Positions 1 through 7,745 of a stretch of DNA of 13,555 bases are shown here, one piece after another. The notes beneath the pieces are model-generated. The model saw nothing but the letters and a program-made list of their open reading frames with translations. It did not search any database and was not told the origin of the DNA. Numbering within the stretch: the stretch's first letter is position 1; each line of letters starts with the position of its first letter. Location of the stretch: positions 1 to 13,555 of the forward strand of contig JAHEZF010000021.1 in assembly GCA_023251215.1 (NCBI GenBank), in the 5' to 3' direction. The position numbers were made by a program, and so were the translations under genes. Source of the stretch: Sphingobacteriales bacterium. GTDB lineage: Bacteria; Bacteroidota; Bacteroidia; Chitinophagales; Chitinophagaceae.

Positions 1-1130
1 GCTATATCAATTACATCTTCCGCCATTTTCCGGTAAGTGGTCCATTTACCTCCGGTAATGGTTATTATTCCGGAATCAGAAATTGTTATTAAATGTTCCC
101 GGGACAAAGCTGCTGTTTTTTTACTCTTGACTTTTACCAATGGTCGCAGACCAGCGAACATACTTTTTACATCACTTAATTGAGGGTCTTTGCTGAGATA
201 GCGGCCAATATGGTTTAAAATAAATTCGATTTCCTTTTTTAAAGGAACCGGTTCTATTGATATTTTATCAACAGCCGTATCCGTGGTTCCCAGTAGAATT
301 TTGTCATGCCAGGGTACGGCAAACAAAACTCTGCCATCATCGGTTCTCGGGATCATTATGGCCGTACCGCCAGGTAAAAATTCTTTGTTTACCACCAGGT
401 GAATTCCCTGGCTTGGACTGATGATGCTCTCATGCCCGGGATCATCCATAGCCATGATTGCATCTGCAAATACACCTGTGGCATTAATGACTGTTTTGCT
501 TTGTACTTCATATTCTTTTCCGGAAAAAAAGTCTTTCACCTGGGCACCACAAACATTATTATTTACTTTCAGCAAACCGGTTACAGGAAAATAATTGAGC
601 AAAACAGCGCCATGTTCGGCCGCTGTCTGGGCAATATTGATAGCTAATCTTGCATCATCAAACTGTCCGTCATGATAAACGACTCCGCCTTTTAATCCTT
701 CAGCGTCAAGGGTGGGGGCTAATTGTAATATTTCTTCTTTTGATAAAAATTGGGAAGTCCCCAATCCTAATTTACCGGCCATCTGGTCGTAGATCTTCAG
801 GCCGATACCATAAAATGGTTTTTCCCACCATTTATAATTTGGCACAACGAATTTTTGGTTGTGTACAAGATGAGGGGCATTCTTTAATAACAAGCCTCTT
901 TCTTTCAATGCCTCCATCACAAGTTTTATATTGCCCTGCTGTAAGTAACGGACACCTCCATGTACTAACTTAGTTGACCTCGATGAAGTGCCTTTGGCAA
1001 AATCATGTTGTTCAAATAAAATAGTTTTCAAACCTCTTGTTGCAGCATCTACTGCAGTTCCTAATCCCGTGGCGCCACCTCCAATGATACAAACATCCCA
1101 ACCAGGAGTAGATTCAAGTTGTTGTATCAT
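1..1130 (-). CDS. glpD: Aerobic glycerol-3-phosphate dehydrogenase (FAD-dependent), 3' end missing
   Basis: This enzyme oxidises sn-glycerol-3-phosphate to dihydroxyacetone phosphate at the inner membrane and passes electrons through FAD to quinone. I translated 376 residues from the ATG at 1130; the frame stays open to the left edge, so the C-terminal part lies outside (the family is usually about 500-560 residues). The N-terminus carries a dinucleotide-binding GGGATG at residues 17-22 within a hydrophobic beta strand, an acidic residue (E40) where FAD ribose is normally bound, and the family signature GTSSRSTKLVHGGVRYL at residues 47-63. Near the edge lies ITGGKWTTYRKMAED, typical of the FAD domain end in this family. 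It follows glpK on the same strand with a 139-bp gap, which supports a shared role in glycerol use. The gap contains a complex inverted repeat. Only a weak purine-rich stretch precedes the ATG, which is common in Bacteroidota. Confidence 0.95.
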   Translation of the reverse strand, partial: MIQQLESTPGWDVCIIGGGATGLGTAVDAATRGLKTILFEQHDFAKGTSSRSTKLVHGGVRYLQQGNIKLVMEALKERGLLLKNAPHLVHNQKFVVPNYKWWEKPFYGIGLKIYDQMAGKLGLGTSQFLSKEEILQLAPTLDAEGLKGGVVYHDGQFDDARLAINIAQTAAEHGAVLLNYFPVTGLLKVNNNVCGAQVKDFFSGKEYEVQSKTVINATGVFADAIMAMDDPGHESIISPSQGIHLVVNKEFLPGGTAIMIPRTDDGRVLFAVPWHDKILLGTTDTAVDKISIEPVPLKKEIEFILNHIGRYLSKDPQLSDVKSMFAGLRPLVKVKSKKTAALSREHLITISDSGIITITGGKWTTYRKMAEDVIDI

Positions 1131-1172
1131 TTCTTTTCTATTCAATCAGCCTTTTATTTATAAGGTAACAGA

Positions 1173-1267
1173 AATATTCAATGTTCAACACTCAATAATC
1201 AATGCTCAATTTTGCAGACTTTCTAAAAATTGAATATTGAACATTGAATATTGATTATTGAGTGTTG
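1173..1267. repeat. Compound inverted repeat between glpK and glpD
   Basis: Three pairs of perfect inverted arms are packed here: 1173-1188 with 1237-1252 (16 bp), 1186-1203 with 1250-1267 (18 bp), and 1206-1213 with 1226-1233 (8 bp). The outer two pairs are not nested, so they cannot both form in one simple hairpin. The sequence is AT-rich and built from variants of TTGAATATTGAACATTGA, a type of intergenic palindrome I associate with Bacteroidota genomes. It ends 2 bp before the glpK stop codon and could act as a processing or attenuation element between the two genes. Confidence 0.8.
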
Positions 1268-1269
1268 TT

Positions 1270-2778
1270 TTACTCTGTCCATGCAATGCTTGCCATCACC
1301 GCCCTCTGCCATCCATTCAGTAATTCCTTTCTTTTTTTATCATCCATTTGCGGGGAAAAAGATTTGTCAATCTGCCACTGTTGTTGAATGTCCTCCACAT
1401 TTTCCCAGTAACCAACAGCAAGGCCGGCTAAATATGCTGCACCCAAAGCAGTTGTTTCAGTAATTCTGGAGCGAACCACGTTGCAATTCAAAATATCGCT
1501 TTGAAATTGCATCAAGTGATTATTGACAGTAGCGCCGCCATCCACTCTCAGTTCTTTGATCTTTATTCCGGCATCTGCTTCCATCGCTTTCAATACATCA
1601 TAGGTTTGATAAGCAATGCTGTCTGTTGCTGCTCTTGCAATATGTGCATTGCTGCTGCCTCTCGTTAATCCGAAAATAGTTCCTCTTGCATGCTGGTTCC
1701 AGTGTGGTGCACCCAGGCCAGCAAAAGCGGGAACGATATAAACTCCATCCGTATCATTTACCTGTTGTGCTAACTTTTCTACTTCTGCAGATGTTCTGAT
1801 GATCTTTAATTCATCTCTCAGCCATTGAACTATTGCACCGGCAATGAAAACGCTTCCTTCCAAAGCATATTCGGTTTTACCCTCAATCTGCCAGGCAATG
1901 GTAGTAAGTAAATTATTTTTTGAGGCAATAGCTTTTTCTCCTGTATTCATCAACATAAAACAACCGGTACCATAAGTATTTTTTACCATGCCCGGTTGCG
2001 TACACATTTGGCCAAACAACGCAGCCTGTTGGTCGCCGGCAATACCTGCAACAGGAATTGCTATATCTGTAATATTATTACCGGTATTTCCATAGATATT
2101 GCTGCTGGATTTTACTTCAGGTAAAACAGATGCAGGAATGTTGAACAGTTTCAATAATTCTTCGTCCCATTGCAGCGTATGAATATTGAAAAGCATCGTT
2201 CTTGATGCATTGGAAACATCAGTGACATGCACTTCACCATTGGTGAGTTTCCAGGTGAGCCATGTATCAATAGTGCCAAAAGCCAGTTCTCCGTTTTCTG
2301 CTTTTGTTCTTGCACCGGATACATTATCCAGGATCCATTTCAATTTAGTAGCTGAGAAGTATGCATCAATGATCAATCCTGTTTTTTGCTGGATTATGAC
2401 AGGTAGAGACACAGAATCCTGTGTCTCTACCTTTAAATCATCACAATAAGCGGCGGTTCTTCTGTCCTGCCATACAATGGCATTGTAAATAGGGTTACCA
2501 GTTTTTCGTTCCCACACAACTGTTGTTTCCCGTTGGTTGGTAATGCCTATACCTGCCACTTGATTCATATTGATATTAGCTTTGGCAACTGCTTCTCTCA
2601 TCGTACCCAATTGTGAACTCCATATTTCATCTGCATCATGTTCTACCCAACCGGGTTGTGGAAAAATTTGTTTGAATTCTTTTTGAGCAACGCTGATAAT
2701 GTTTCCCCTTTTGTCAAAGAGCATACTGCGGCTGCTGGTAGTACCCTGGTCAAGAGAGAGAATGTATTGAGAAGGCAT
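1270..2778 (-). CDS. glpK: Glycerol kinase
   Basis: This cytoplasmic FGGY-family kinase phosphorylates glycerol with ATP to sn-glycerol-3-phosphate, the substrate of the adjacent GlpD. The 502-residue product is full length. Visible landmarks are the ATP-binding [11 protein letters not shown] at residues 7-17, WVEHD at 44-48, the glycerol-contacting R83-E84 in TNQRETT, Y140 in DAYFSATK, the catalytic aspartate in [14 protein letters not shown], and the second FGGY region with [18 protein letters not shown]83-E84 matches the E. coli numbering, whereas the tyrosine that is 135 in E. coli is at 140 here. The net five extra residues fall in the stretch [12 protein letters not shown], which is encoded by a perfect 32-bp palindrome at 2401-2432. 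The start ATG fits the family N-terminus exactly. The gene lies 63 bp downstream of the DUF5686 gene on the same strand, so its own promoter or read-through are both possible. No glpF is visible here. Confidence 0.97.
   Translation of the reverse strand: MPSQYILSLDQGTTSSRSMLFDKRGNIISVAQKEFKQIFPQPGWVEHDADEIWSSQLGTMREAVAKANINMNQVAGIGITNQRETTVVWERKTGNPIYNAIVWQDRRTAAYCDDLKVETQDSVSLPVIIQQKTGLIIDAYFSATKLKWILDNVSGARTKAENGELAFGTIDTWLTWKLTNGEVHVTDVSNASRTMLFNIHTLQWDEELLKLFNIPASVLPEVKSSSNIYGNTGNNITDIAIPVAGIAGDQQAALFGQMCTQPGMVKNTYGTGCFMLMNTGEKAIASKNNLLTTIAWQIEGKTEYALEGSVFIAGAIVQWLRDELKIIRTSAEVEKLAQQVNDTDGVYIVPAFAGLGAPHWNQHARGTIFGLTRGSSNAHIARAATDSIAYQTYDVLKAMEADAGIKIKELRVDGGATVNNHLMQFQSDILNCNVVRSRITETTALGAAYLAGLAVGYWENVEDIQQQWQIDKSFSPQMDDKKRKELLNGWQRAVMASIAWTE
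2401..2432. repeat. Perfect palindrome inside the glpK reading frame
   Basis: Two 14-bp arms, AGGTAGAGACACAG (2401-2414) and its exact reverse complement (2419-2432), flank a 4-base loop AATC. On the glpK strand the element is read in frame and encodes the segment around [10 protein letters not shown]. It resembles the GTAGAGAC-type dispersed palindromes I recall from intergenic regions of Bacteroidota, but here it sits in a coding sequence and keeps the frame open. Confidence 0.9.
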
Positions 2779-2841
2779 AATAAATAGTTTTCGTCTTGAA
2801 GGTAAGTAAACATTGTTTGACGAAACAGTGGAGAAGAAAAT

Positions 2842-5328
2842 TTAAAAGCTCAATCTGAAGCTTCCGAAAACACCGAAGTTTTTATCGCTGGTTTTGGGAA
2901 GTGTAGAGGGCAATACCCGCCAGATAAAATCAAGCCGGAATACATGAAATATATTGTCAACTCCGGTCCCAAGTTCCAAGTAGGTTTTGCCATCCAGCGA
3001 TTGGAAGGAATTGCCCTGTTTAAAGTTGAGAGTCCTGTTTGACGGAGATATACTTCCCCACAACGCCTTAGCGGTCCAGAACTGACGGAACTTTAGTTTG
3101 GGAAAAAAACGAAAGAGGCCATTACCAATATTATGCTCAATGTTGACGCCTGCATATTTATCATGAATAAATTCATACTTGTTCATCATATTAAATGCAT
3201 ACTTATTGTAATAATGCAGTTCATTACCGGGAGCAAAATCCAGCAGCATATAAGGCAGTGTGCCAAATGTTTTACCACCAAAAATATAATAGGAGAAATT
3301 TCCATATGGAGGAATAGTAATGTAATCGGAAATACTGGCAGAGATCTTGGTATAATTATAACCACTATTAAATATTCCTGCAATTCCCCTGGAAAAATAA
3401 ATTTCACCAATAGGATAAGGGCTGCCGAGACTGGAACGGAAGAAATTTGTTTCTAAAAATTTTTCCAGGTAAGCAAAGCGTAATCTTAATGATATTTCAA
3501 AACTGGTAAAGAGATTTCCATCGTTGGCAACACTGAATGAATCTTTGGGCAAAAGGTTTTTCAGCGGCAAATAAGCTTTATGTGTTACTGCAAGATGTTT
3601 GGAGAAGCCGGACCGGGATTCATGAAAAAACTCAAAACGCTTCTCATTTACTTTTAAATATTTTAACGGGATATTAGGTTTGCGGATGGCCAGTGCAAAA
3701 ATATTATCCGAGGTTACTTCTCCATAATAGTTCTGCCCGAAATCAAGATCGTTGGTAAATGAGCCATATAAATACAGGCGGGGATGTTTTTTAGGTAGAA
3801 AAAATAATTCACCTTTTCCTTTCAGCTTTTTATCCTTAAAACCGTAAGCCAGGTATGTATGCCACCACCATTTTTTATCGAAATGATGATTAGTGCCCAG
3901 GTCAAATCTTATCCTGAGCCCTTCCCATGAATTAGAAGTGATCCAGTTGTACCATGGCCCAATCTGGTAATTGCCAATATTCTTATACCCGGTTCCGATA
4001 AAATTAAGTGTATTGGTGAATTTCTGAAACACCGGCGCCTTCGTTAATGTGTCAATCATTTTAATGATGCCACTTTCGGTTTTGCTCAATTTTTCATGAC
4101 GGGAAGCCTTCCAGAAGTCTTTATTTTTTTCGTCAGCTCCATTAACAGTGATTACTTCTTCGAGTAGTTTGTTTTTATTTAATTCCTGTACAACGGAAGA
4201 ATCATTGACAACTACATTCCGGTAAGTTGTTGTTTTACGGCCAATAAAACCCGGCCTGTCCTTGCCAAGCGGGGAAACATCTGCCACAAATTTGTCTTTT
4301 GCCAAAAACCAGGTAGAATCATTGATCAGGCTGTATTCCTGTATCAGGCTCAGGGTTTCCAAAAAGTTCACATTGGCGTCTTTGCCAAGCCGGAGATTCA
4401 TTTTTTGAATGGCGAAAGTTCCTACATGTACCCAGCAATCGCCTTCAAATGTATCGCTGCCTTTGCGGCGCGGTGTAAATACAAGATGGTAGTATTTGTT
4501 TTTATTGATAACCTGGGTATCCACTACCCGGTAATTATAATAGTAATCGCCATTATCACTGATGGGGCTTACAAACTTCCGGTCAAAAACGTTAATGAAA
4601 TTATTGTACACATTCACCACCTGGTCCATACCCCCCAACAATTTTATCATACTTTCATTTTTTACACCATTGGTATTGGCGGCTTTGATGATCTCCCGGC
4701 GTTTCTTGGGATTTTTCTGGTAATAATAATCTGAGAGAGCTTCGGTAAGATAAGCGGGCAGGTATTTCAGCCCTTCGGAAGTATCAATATTTTGATTGAT
4801 GAGGTCACTGATCGGCTTCAGGGGTTTAAATTTGCTGAACTTTTCAAAATCGATATTCTTCAGGTCAAGCTCCAGTTTATTGTACAGTTCATAGGAAAAA
4901 TTATCAAAGCGATAACGGTCATTCTCCGGTTTATGCTGAACGATCTTTCGCCATACCAATAATCCCTTATTCACTTTTATTTTAAGTTTCACGCCTTCAT
5001 TAAACGTACCTCTTTCCATAATGACATTGATAAGGACGGAGTCTTTGGCTTTATTGATTGCATATTTGAAAGGCTGGTAACCTACACAGGTTATCTCGAG
5101 AGTGTCAGATGGCCAGTTATTCAAATAAAAGACAAAGGAACCCGAAGAATCAGAAAGTTTGCCAACCGTGGAATTTTTAAAACTCACAGAAGCAAAGGGA
5201 ATTCTTTCATCGCTGTGTGAATCTTTTATGATGCCCCCGATGATTTTTTGCTGGGCATGCCCGATTGCAGCGGCAAGAACACCGGGCATTAAGAGAAACA
5301 GGAATCTGTAAGGTTTTAACAGGCTCAT
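2842..5328 (-). CDS. DUF5686 outer-membrane protein with carboxypeptidase-regulatory-like domain
   Basis: The 828-residue product begins with a signal peptide (KPYRFLFLLMPGVLAAAIG, followed by HAQQ, likely cleaved near residues 25-27). Residues about 28-110 form a carboxypeptidase-regulatory-like beta-sandwich (GGIIKDSHSDERIPFASVSF, then a GKLSDSSGSFVF strand and a CVGYQPF strand), the domain found at the N-terminus of many Bacteroidota TonB-linked proteins. The remainder matches the DUF5686 family as I know it: an aromatic-rich, beta-strand-rich region with repeated YYY/YNY patches. The protein ends in phenylalanine (FGSFRLSF), the usual C-terminal residue of outer-membrane barrels. No TonB-dependent receptor plug is seen, so it is not a SusC protein. 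The function of DUF5686 is unknown; an outer-membrane location is inferred. The gene is divergent from the membrane-protein cluster at 5423 and shares a 94-bp intergenic region with it. glpK follows 63 bp downstream, so they could be co-transcribed, though no functional link is evident. Confidence 0.85.
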   Translation of the reverse strand: MSLLKPYRFLFLLMPGVLAAAIGHAQQKIIGGIIKDSHSDERIPFASVSFKNSTVGKLSDSSGSFVFYLNNWPSDTLEITCVGYQPFKYAINKAKDSVLINVIMERGTFNEGVKLKIKVNKGLLVWRKIVQHKPENDRYRFDNFSYELYNKLELDLKNIDFEKFSKFKPLKPISDLINQNIDTSEGLKYLPAYLTEALSDYYYQKNPKKRREIIKAANTNGVKNESMIKLLGGMDQVVNVYNNFINVFDRKFVSPISDNGDYYYNYRVVDTQVINKNKYYHLVFTPRRKGSDTFEGDCWVHVGTFAIQKMNLRLGKDANVNFLETLSLIQEYSLINDSTWFLAKDKFVADVSPLGKDRPGFIGRKTTTYRNVVVNDSSVVQELNKNKLLEEVITVNGADEKNKDFWKASRHEKLSKTESGIIKMIDTLTKAPVFQKFTNTLNFIGTGYKNIGNYQIGPWYNWITSNSWEGLRIRFDLGTNHHFDKKWWWHTYLAYGFKDKKLKGKGELFFLPKKHPRLYLYGSFTNDLDFGQNYYGEVTSDNIFALAIRKPNIPLKYLKVNEKRFEFFHESRSGFSKHLAVTHKAYLPLKNLLPKDSFSVANDGNLFTSFEISLRLRFAYLEKFLETNFFRSSLGSPYPIGEIYFSRGIAGIFNSGYNYTKISASISDYITIPPYGNFSYYIFGGKTFGTLPYMLLDFAPGNELHYYNKYAFNMMNKYEFIHDKYAGVNIEHNIGNGLFRFFPKLKFRQFWTAKALWGSISPSNRTLNFKQGNSFQSLDGKTYLELGTGVDNIFHVFRLDFIWRVLPSTLPKTSDKNFGVFGSFRLSF

Positions 5329-5372
5329 TAACCGGTAAATTTACTAAAGATGTCCCGTACAGATAAAATGAA

Positions 5373-5404
5373 TTTGGAAATGTGAAATCACTCCATTTAC
5401 TTTG
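5373..5404 (+). promoter_or_regulatory. Candidate Bacteroidota-type promoter for the CreD cluster
   Basis: A TTTG at 5373-5376 lies 20 bases before TTACTTTG at 5397-5404. This resembles the phylum's -33 (TTTG) and -7 (TAnnTTTG) elements, with one mismatch in the -7 box. The ATG of the first gene follows 18 bp later, giving a short leader. The -7 box overlaps the left arm of the palindrome at 5398-5416, as would be expected for a repressible promoter. This is a sequence match only. Confidence 0.45.
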
Positions 5405-5420
5405 CAATACAAAGTACTTT
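5398..5420. promoter_or_regulatory. Operator-like inverted repeat upstream of the membrane cluster
   Basis: TACTTTG at 5398-5404 and CAAAGTA at 5410-5416 form a perfect 7-bp inverted repeat around a 5-base spacer. The right arm continues into a second perfect palindrome, AAAGTACTTT, at 5411-5420. The site lies over the predicted -7 box and ends 2 bp before the start codon at 5423. Its dyad symmetry and position suggest a dimeric DNA-binding protein, and the winged-helix protein encoded at 6150 is the nearest candidate. Binding is inferred. Confidence 0.6.
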
Positions 5421-5422
5421 TT

Positions 5423-6061
5423 ATGGAAGATAAAAATCAACAACCTCTTGAGACATTACAGGATATTAAACAAATAATGGAACGAAGCAGCCGGTTCATC
5501 AGTTTGAGTGGATTGAGCGGAATTGCAGCCGGTATATGTGCTTTAACCGGTGTTTTTTTAGTAACGCAAAAGATTGATTGCTGGAAGATCGGCAATTGTT
5601 TATTAAACCGGCTTGCAAGTGAAGAAGGACTTGATCTAAAACGGGAATTATACCTCATTGCTGCCGGAACTTTTACAGCAGCTTTTATCCTGGCTTTCTT
5701 TTTTACATGGTTACGCAGCAGAAAGAACAATGTTCCCATTTGGGGGCATGTGGCAAGACGACTCATGTGGAGTGTAGCTATTCCACTTATTGCTGGTGGC
5801 TTTTTTCTTTACCAGATGATTGAATTGAAGCAATATGAATTAATTGCTCCGGGTTGTTTGATATTTTATGGTTTAGCGTTGGTAAATGCTTCCAGACATA
5901 CGTTAAGCGAGGTCCGGTACCTGGGATATTTAGAAATACTACTCGGTTTGATCAATTGCCGGATGATTGGTTATGGCCTTTATTTCTGGGCAATTGGTTT
6001 TGGTGTGTTTCATATCATTTATGGTTCAATTATGTGGTGGAAGTATGAGAGAAATAGTTAA
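5423..6061 (+). CDS. Polytopic membrane protein, first gene of CreD-associated cluster
   Basis: The 212-residue protein has a short charged N-terminus (MEDKNQQPLETLQDIKQIM) followed by a conserved-looking ERSSRFISLSGLSGIAAG entry into the first helix. About six hydrophobic segments follow, near residues 22-43, 74-95, 110-128, 138-153, 166-182 and 185-203 (estimated by eye). Two features stand out: basic stretches between helices (WLRSRKNN, ARR), consistent with cytoplasmic loops, and the motif FYGLALVNASRHTL. I recognise it as a conserved Bacteroidota protein of unknown function often encoded beside a winged-helix regulator, but I cannot name a family. I chose the ATG at 5423 over an upstream in-frame TTG at 5402 because the TTG lies inside the promoter palindrome. 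It heads a run of six plus-strand genes. The 88 bp before the regulator gene contain a possible hairpin. Confidence 0.8.
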   Translation: MEDKNQQPLETLQDIKQIMERSSRFISLSGLSGIAAGICALTGVFLVTQKIDCWKIGNCLLNRLASEEGLDLKRELYLIAAGTFTAAFILAFFFTWLRSRKNNVPIWGHVARRLMWSVAIPLIAGGFFLYQMIELKQYELIAPGCLIFYGLALVNASRHTLSEVRYLGYLEILLGLINCRMIGYGLYFWAIGFGVFHIIYGSIMWWKYERNS

Positions 6062-6123
6062 TTAGTTGATAAGTTGACTGCTGTAATTATATAAAGAGTC
6101 ACTTAACTAAAATGAAATTTAAT

Positions 6124-6148
6124 AACTCTCCTATAGGGGATGGGAGTT
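6124..6148 (+). promoter_or_regulatory. Hairpin just before the regulator start codon
   Basis: AACTCTC at 6124-6130 can pair with GGGAGTT at 6142-6148 (six Watson-Crick pairs and one G-T pair) around an 11-base loop containing CTATAGGGG. The stem ends one base before the ATG at 6150 and includes the only purine-rich, ribosome-binding-like sequence there. In RNA it could limit translation of the regulator; as DNA it might instead be a binding site. Confidence 0.35.
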
Positions 6149-6149
6149 T

Positions 6150-6449
6150 ATGAAAAATCCGATCAACGGTTTAAATAAAAATTTTGAAAGCCGCATCCGC
6201 CTCGGGGTTATGAGTATCCTGATGGTGAATGAGGAGATCAGTTTCAACGACCTGAAACAAGTGTTGGAGGTAACGGATGGAAACCTGGCCACACATTTGA
6301 TAAATCTTGAAGAAAATGGTTTTTTAAAAGTGCATAAAGGATTTATCGGGCGAAAAACCAATACTACATATTCTATTACACGACCCGGTGAAAAGGCATT
6401 TAACGATCATATTGCTGTATTGGAGAACATGATCAAAGGGATAAAATAA
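6150..6449 (+). CDS. Winged-helix transcriptional regulator (HTH_34-like)
   Basis: This 99-residue, single-domain protein looks like the short winged-helix DNA-binding proteins of the HTH_34 type, related to MarR/ArsR folds. Residues about 10-27 (NKNFESRIRLGVMSILMV) form the first helix and residues 30-41 (ISFNDLKQVLEV) the second. The recognition helix is 42-57 (TDGNLATHLINLEENG). The wing runs from KVHKGFIGRKTNTTY to SITRPGEKAF (60-84), and a C-terminal helix probably supports dimerisation. There is no ligand domain and no metal-binding cysteine cluster, so what it senses cannot be read from the sequence. Its position as second gene in a run of membrane-protein genes ending in creD suggests it controls the cluster, perhaps through the palindrome at 5398-5420. 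The start is clear: MKNPINGLNKNF fits the family N-terminus. Confidence 0.9.
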   Translation: MKNPINGLNKNFESRIRLGVMSILMVNEEISFNDLKQVLEVTDGNLATHLINLEENGFLKVHKGFIGRKTNTTYSITRPGEKAFNDHIAVLENMIKGIK

Positions 6450-6544
6450 GAAGACTATGAAAAAAGCATTGCGTTGACAGCAGGGAGAAAAACTTAAAAT
6501 AAATAGAACGAACAATATGTTTTTTCACTATTAAAATAATACTC

Positions 6545-6949
6545 ATGCATAACAAAAAATTAATCCTTTCGCTTAAATATGCTGCTGTTGCCGGCAATAC
6601 CATTTTTTTATTATGGATTTTGTACAATGGAGGTATCGAAGAAGGATTTAGGGGTACAATTTATCAAAAGATTTCTACCATTGGACTAATAGGACTTTTA
6701 GCAGTCAACATCTTTCTTATTCTTAGTAGACAACAAAAACCTTTGCAACAACTAATCTTTTTGCTTAGGTATGCTGCTATTTGTGGTAATGTGGTTTTTA
6801 TATTATGGATTTTATTCAATGGTATCAATGAAGGGTTTAAGGCCACATTGGTAGAAAAATTTCGTTACTTAGGAATGATTCTGCTTTTGGCTATCAACAG
6901 CATTCTTCTTATTGTTAGCAGGACAAAGCAAACAGCACAACACACTTAG
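6545..6949 (+). CDS. Small membrane protein made of two duplicated two-helix units
   Basis: The 134-residue protein consists of two similar halves, residues about 6-62 and 70-126. Each half has a helix with the pattern YAA..GN..F.LWIL.NG, a short loop (I.EGF..T....K), and a second helix (G.I.LLA.N..L) ending in SR. About half of the aligned residues are identical, and the DNA of the two halves is visibly similar as well, for example around the shared TATTATGGATTTT. Four transmembrane helices are predicted overall. I recall single-unit proteins of about 70 residues with the same NG..EGF core in related bacteria, so this looks like a tandem duplication and fusion of such a gene. No function is known to me. 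It lies 95 bp after the regulator gene on the same strand, and a 138-bp gap follows. Confidence 0.75.
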   Translation: MHNKKLILSLKYAAVAGNTIFLLWILYNGGIEEGFRGTIYQKISTIGLIGLLAVNIFLILSRQQKPLQQLIFLLRYAAICGNVVFILWILFNGINEGFKATLVEKFRYLGMILLLAINSILLIVSRTKQTAQHT

Positions 6950-7087
6950 TAAACAAAAAGAGACCCATAATTATGCAGAAAATGGAGGTGGAGAGGCCCC
7001 ATACATGGATGGAAGTGGAATGAGATACTGAATGAGCAAACCTGACAGCTAAGAAATAAAATATATTGTCACACTTAAAACAATTTT

Positions 7088-7477
7088 ATGGAAACAACTA
7101 CTTCCCGCTACAAATGGCTCAACACTGTTGCCTTGCTGCTGGTTTTACCTACAGCTTATTTTATTATTATTTCCATCCTGAAATACAGCCTGGGGATTGA
7201 CGGTCCCTTTGATGCAATAGCTCCCTGGCTGGAGCGAATGGGTATCAAAGAAACATTGGGCTGGAATATCAACCTGCTTATATTATTGGGCCCGGTAACA
7301 GCATTGCTGATAACCATCATTCAGGTGATCAACATTCAGGGGCAATTCACAAAGGACCTAATTCAGATTCGACTGACTATCCGCAAAAAATGGTTTCCTG
7401 TAGCAATTGCTATTTTCAGCGGATTGTTACTTGCCACTTTGTTCATTTATTTGTTGGGAGAAAATTGTAATTGTTAA
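7088..7477 (+). CDS. Three-helix membrane protein of unknown function
   Basis: The 129-residue protein has three hydrophobic segments, at about residues 10-31, 56-79 and 100-123 (estimated by eye). Between the first two lies a polar loop with YSLGIDGPFDAIAPWLERMG, which would face one side of the inner membrane. Between the second and third is a basic segment (QIRLTIRKKW) likely to be cytoplasmic. The protein ends in GENCNC, a closely spaced cysteine pair that could bind metal or be oxidised, though this is speculation. I recognise the overall pattern from similar Bacteroidota loci but know no family name. The next gene starts 32 bp downstream, so co-transcription with the genes up to creD is likely. 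Start choice rests on METTTSRYKW preceding the first helix; no clear Shine-Dalgarno sequence is present. Confidence 0.75.
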   Translation: METTTSRYKWLNTVALLLVLPTAYFIIISILKYSLGIDGPFDAIAPWLERMGIKETLGWNINLLILLGPVTALLITIIQVINIQGQFTKDLIQIRLTIRKKWFPVAIAIFSGLLLATLFIYLLGENCNC

Positions 7478-7509
7478 TCATCTTTTTATTAATTAAAAAC
7501 TGACAAATC

Positions 7510-7728
7510 ATGAAACAAATTTGGTTTAAAAAAACCGGCTGGGTGTATATACCTGTTCATGTCATGGGTTTAGTGATCACTTTGCTTGCTATCATTTTTA
7601 TGGTGCCTGTTTGTATGGCTGTCGTACGCAATGGTCACTCCGTTACCGATGACCTCTACGAAATTTTTGTATATGGCACCTGCACTGCCTTCTGGTGGAA
7701 ATGGGTAGCTGAAAAAACATCTGTATAA
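7510..7728 (+). CDS. Small membrane protein of unknown function
   Basis: The 72-residue product has one strong hydrophobic helix (residues about 14-40, VYIPVHVMGLVITLLAIIFM onwards) followed by a polar stretch RNGHSVTDDLYEIF and a weaker hydrophobic stretch rich in aromatic residues (YGTCTAFWWKWVAE). The N-terminus is basic (MKQIWFKKTGW). The RN.HSV.D.LY core and the GW.Y.PV start match small proteins I recall from similar CreD-type loci, which supports a real gene despite its length. The gene sits 32 bp after its upstream neighbour and 17 bp before creD, so it is almost certainly translated from the same transcript. No biochemical role can be assigned. Confidence 0.75.
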   Translation: MKQIWFKKTGWVYIPVHVMGLVITLLAIIFMVPVCMAVVRNGHSVTDDLYEIFVYGTCTAFWWKWVAEKTSV

Positions 7729-7745
7729 ACTTAAATCCTCAAAAA

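Noticed and set aside
399..1233. Plus-strand frames opposite glpD
   Set aside because: The minus strand encodes an unmistakable GlpD across the whole stretch, so these are antisense shadows.
1173..1267. Short repeated TTGAATATTGAACATTGA units as a CRISPR array
   Set aside because: There are no regularly spaced identical repeats with unique spacers; the units are inverted and overlapping.
5402..5422. Upstream TTG start adding seven residues to the 5423 gene
   Set aside because: The TTG lies within the promoter palindrome and -7 box, and the ATG at 5423 gives a natural N-terminus.
6973..7023. 16-codon ORF (MQKMEVERPHTWMEVE) in the gap before the 129-residue membrane protein
   Set aside because: It is too short, has no helix or recognisable motif, and has no supporting signal.
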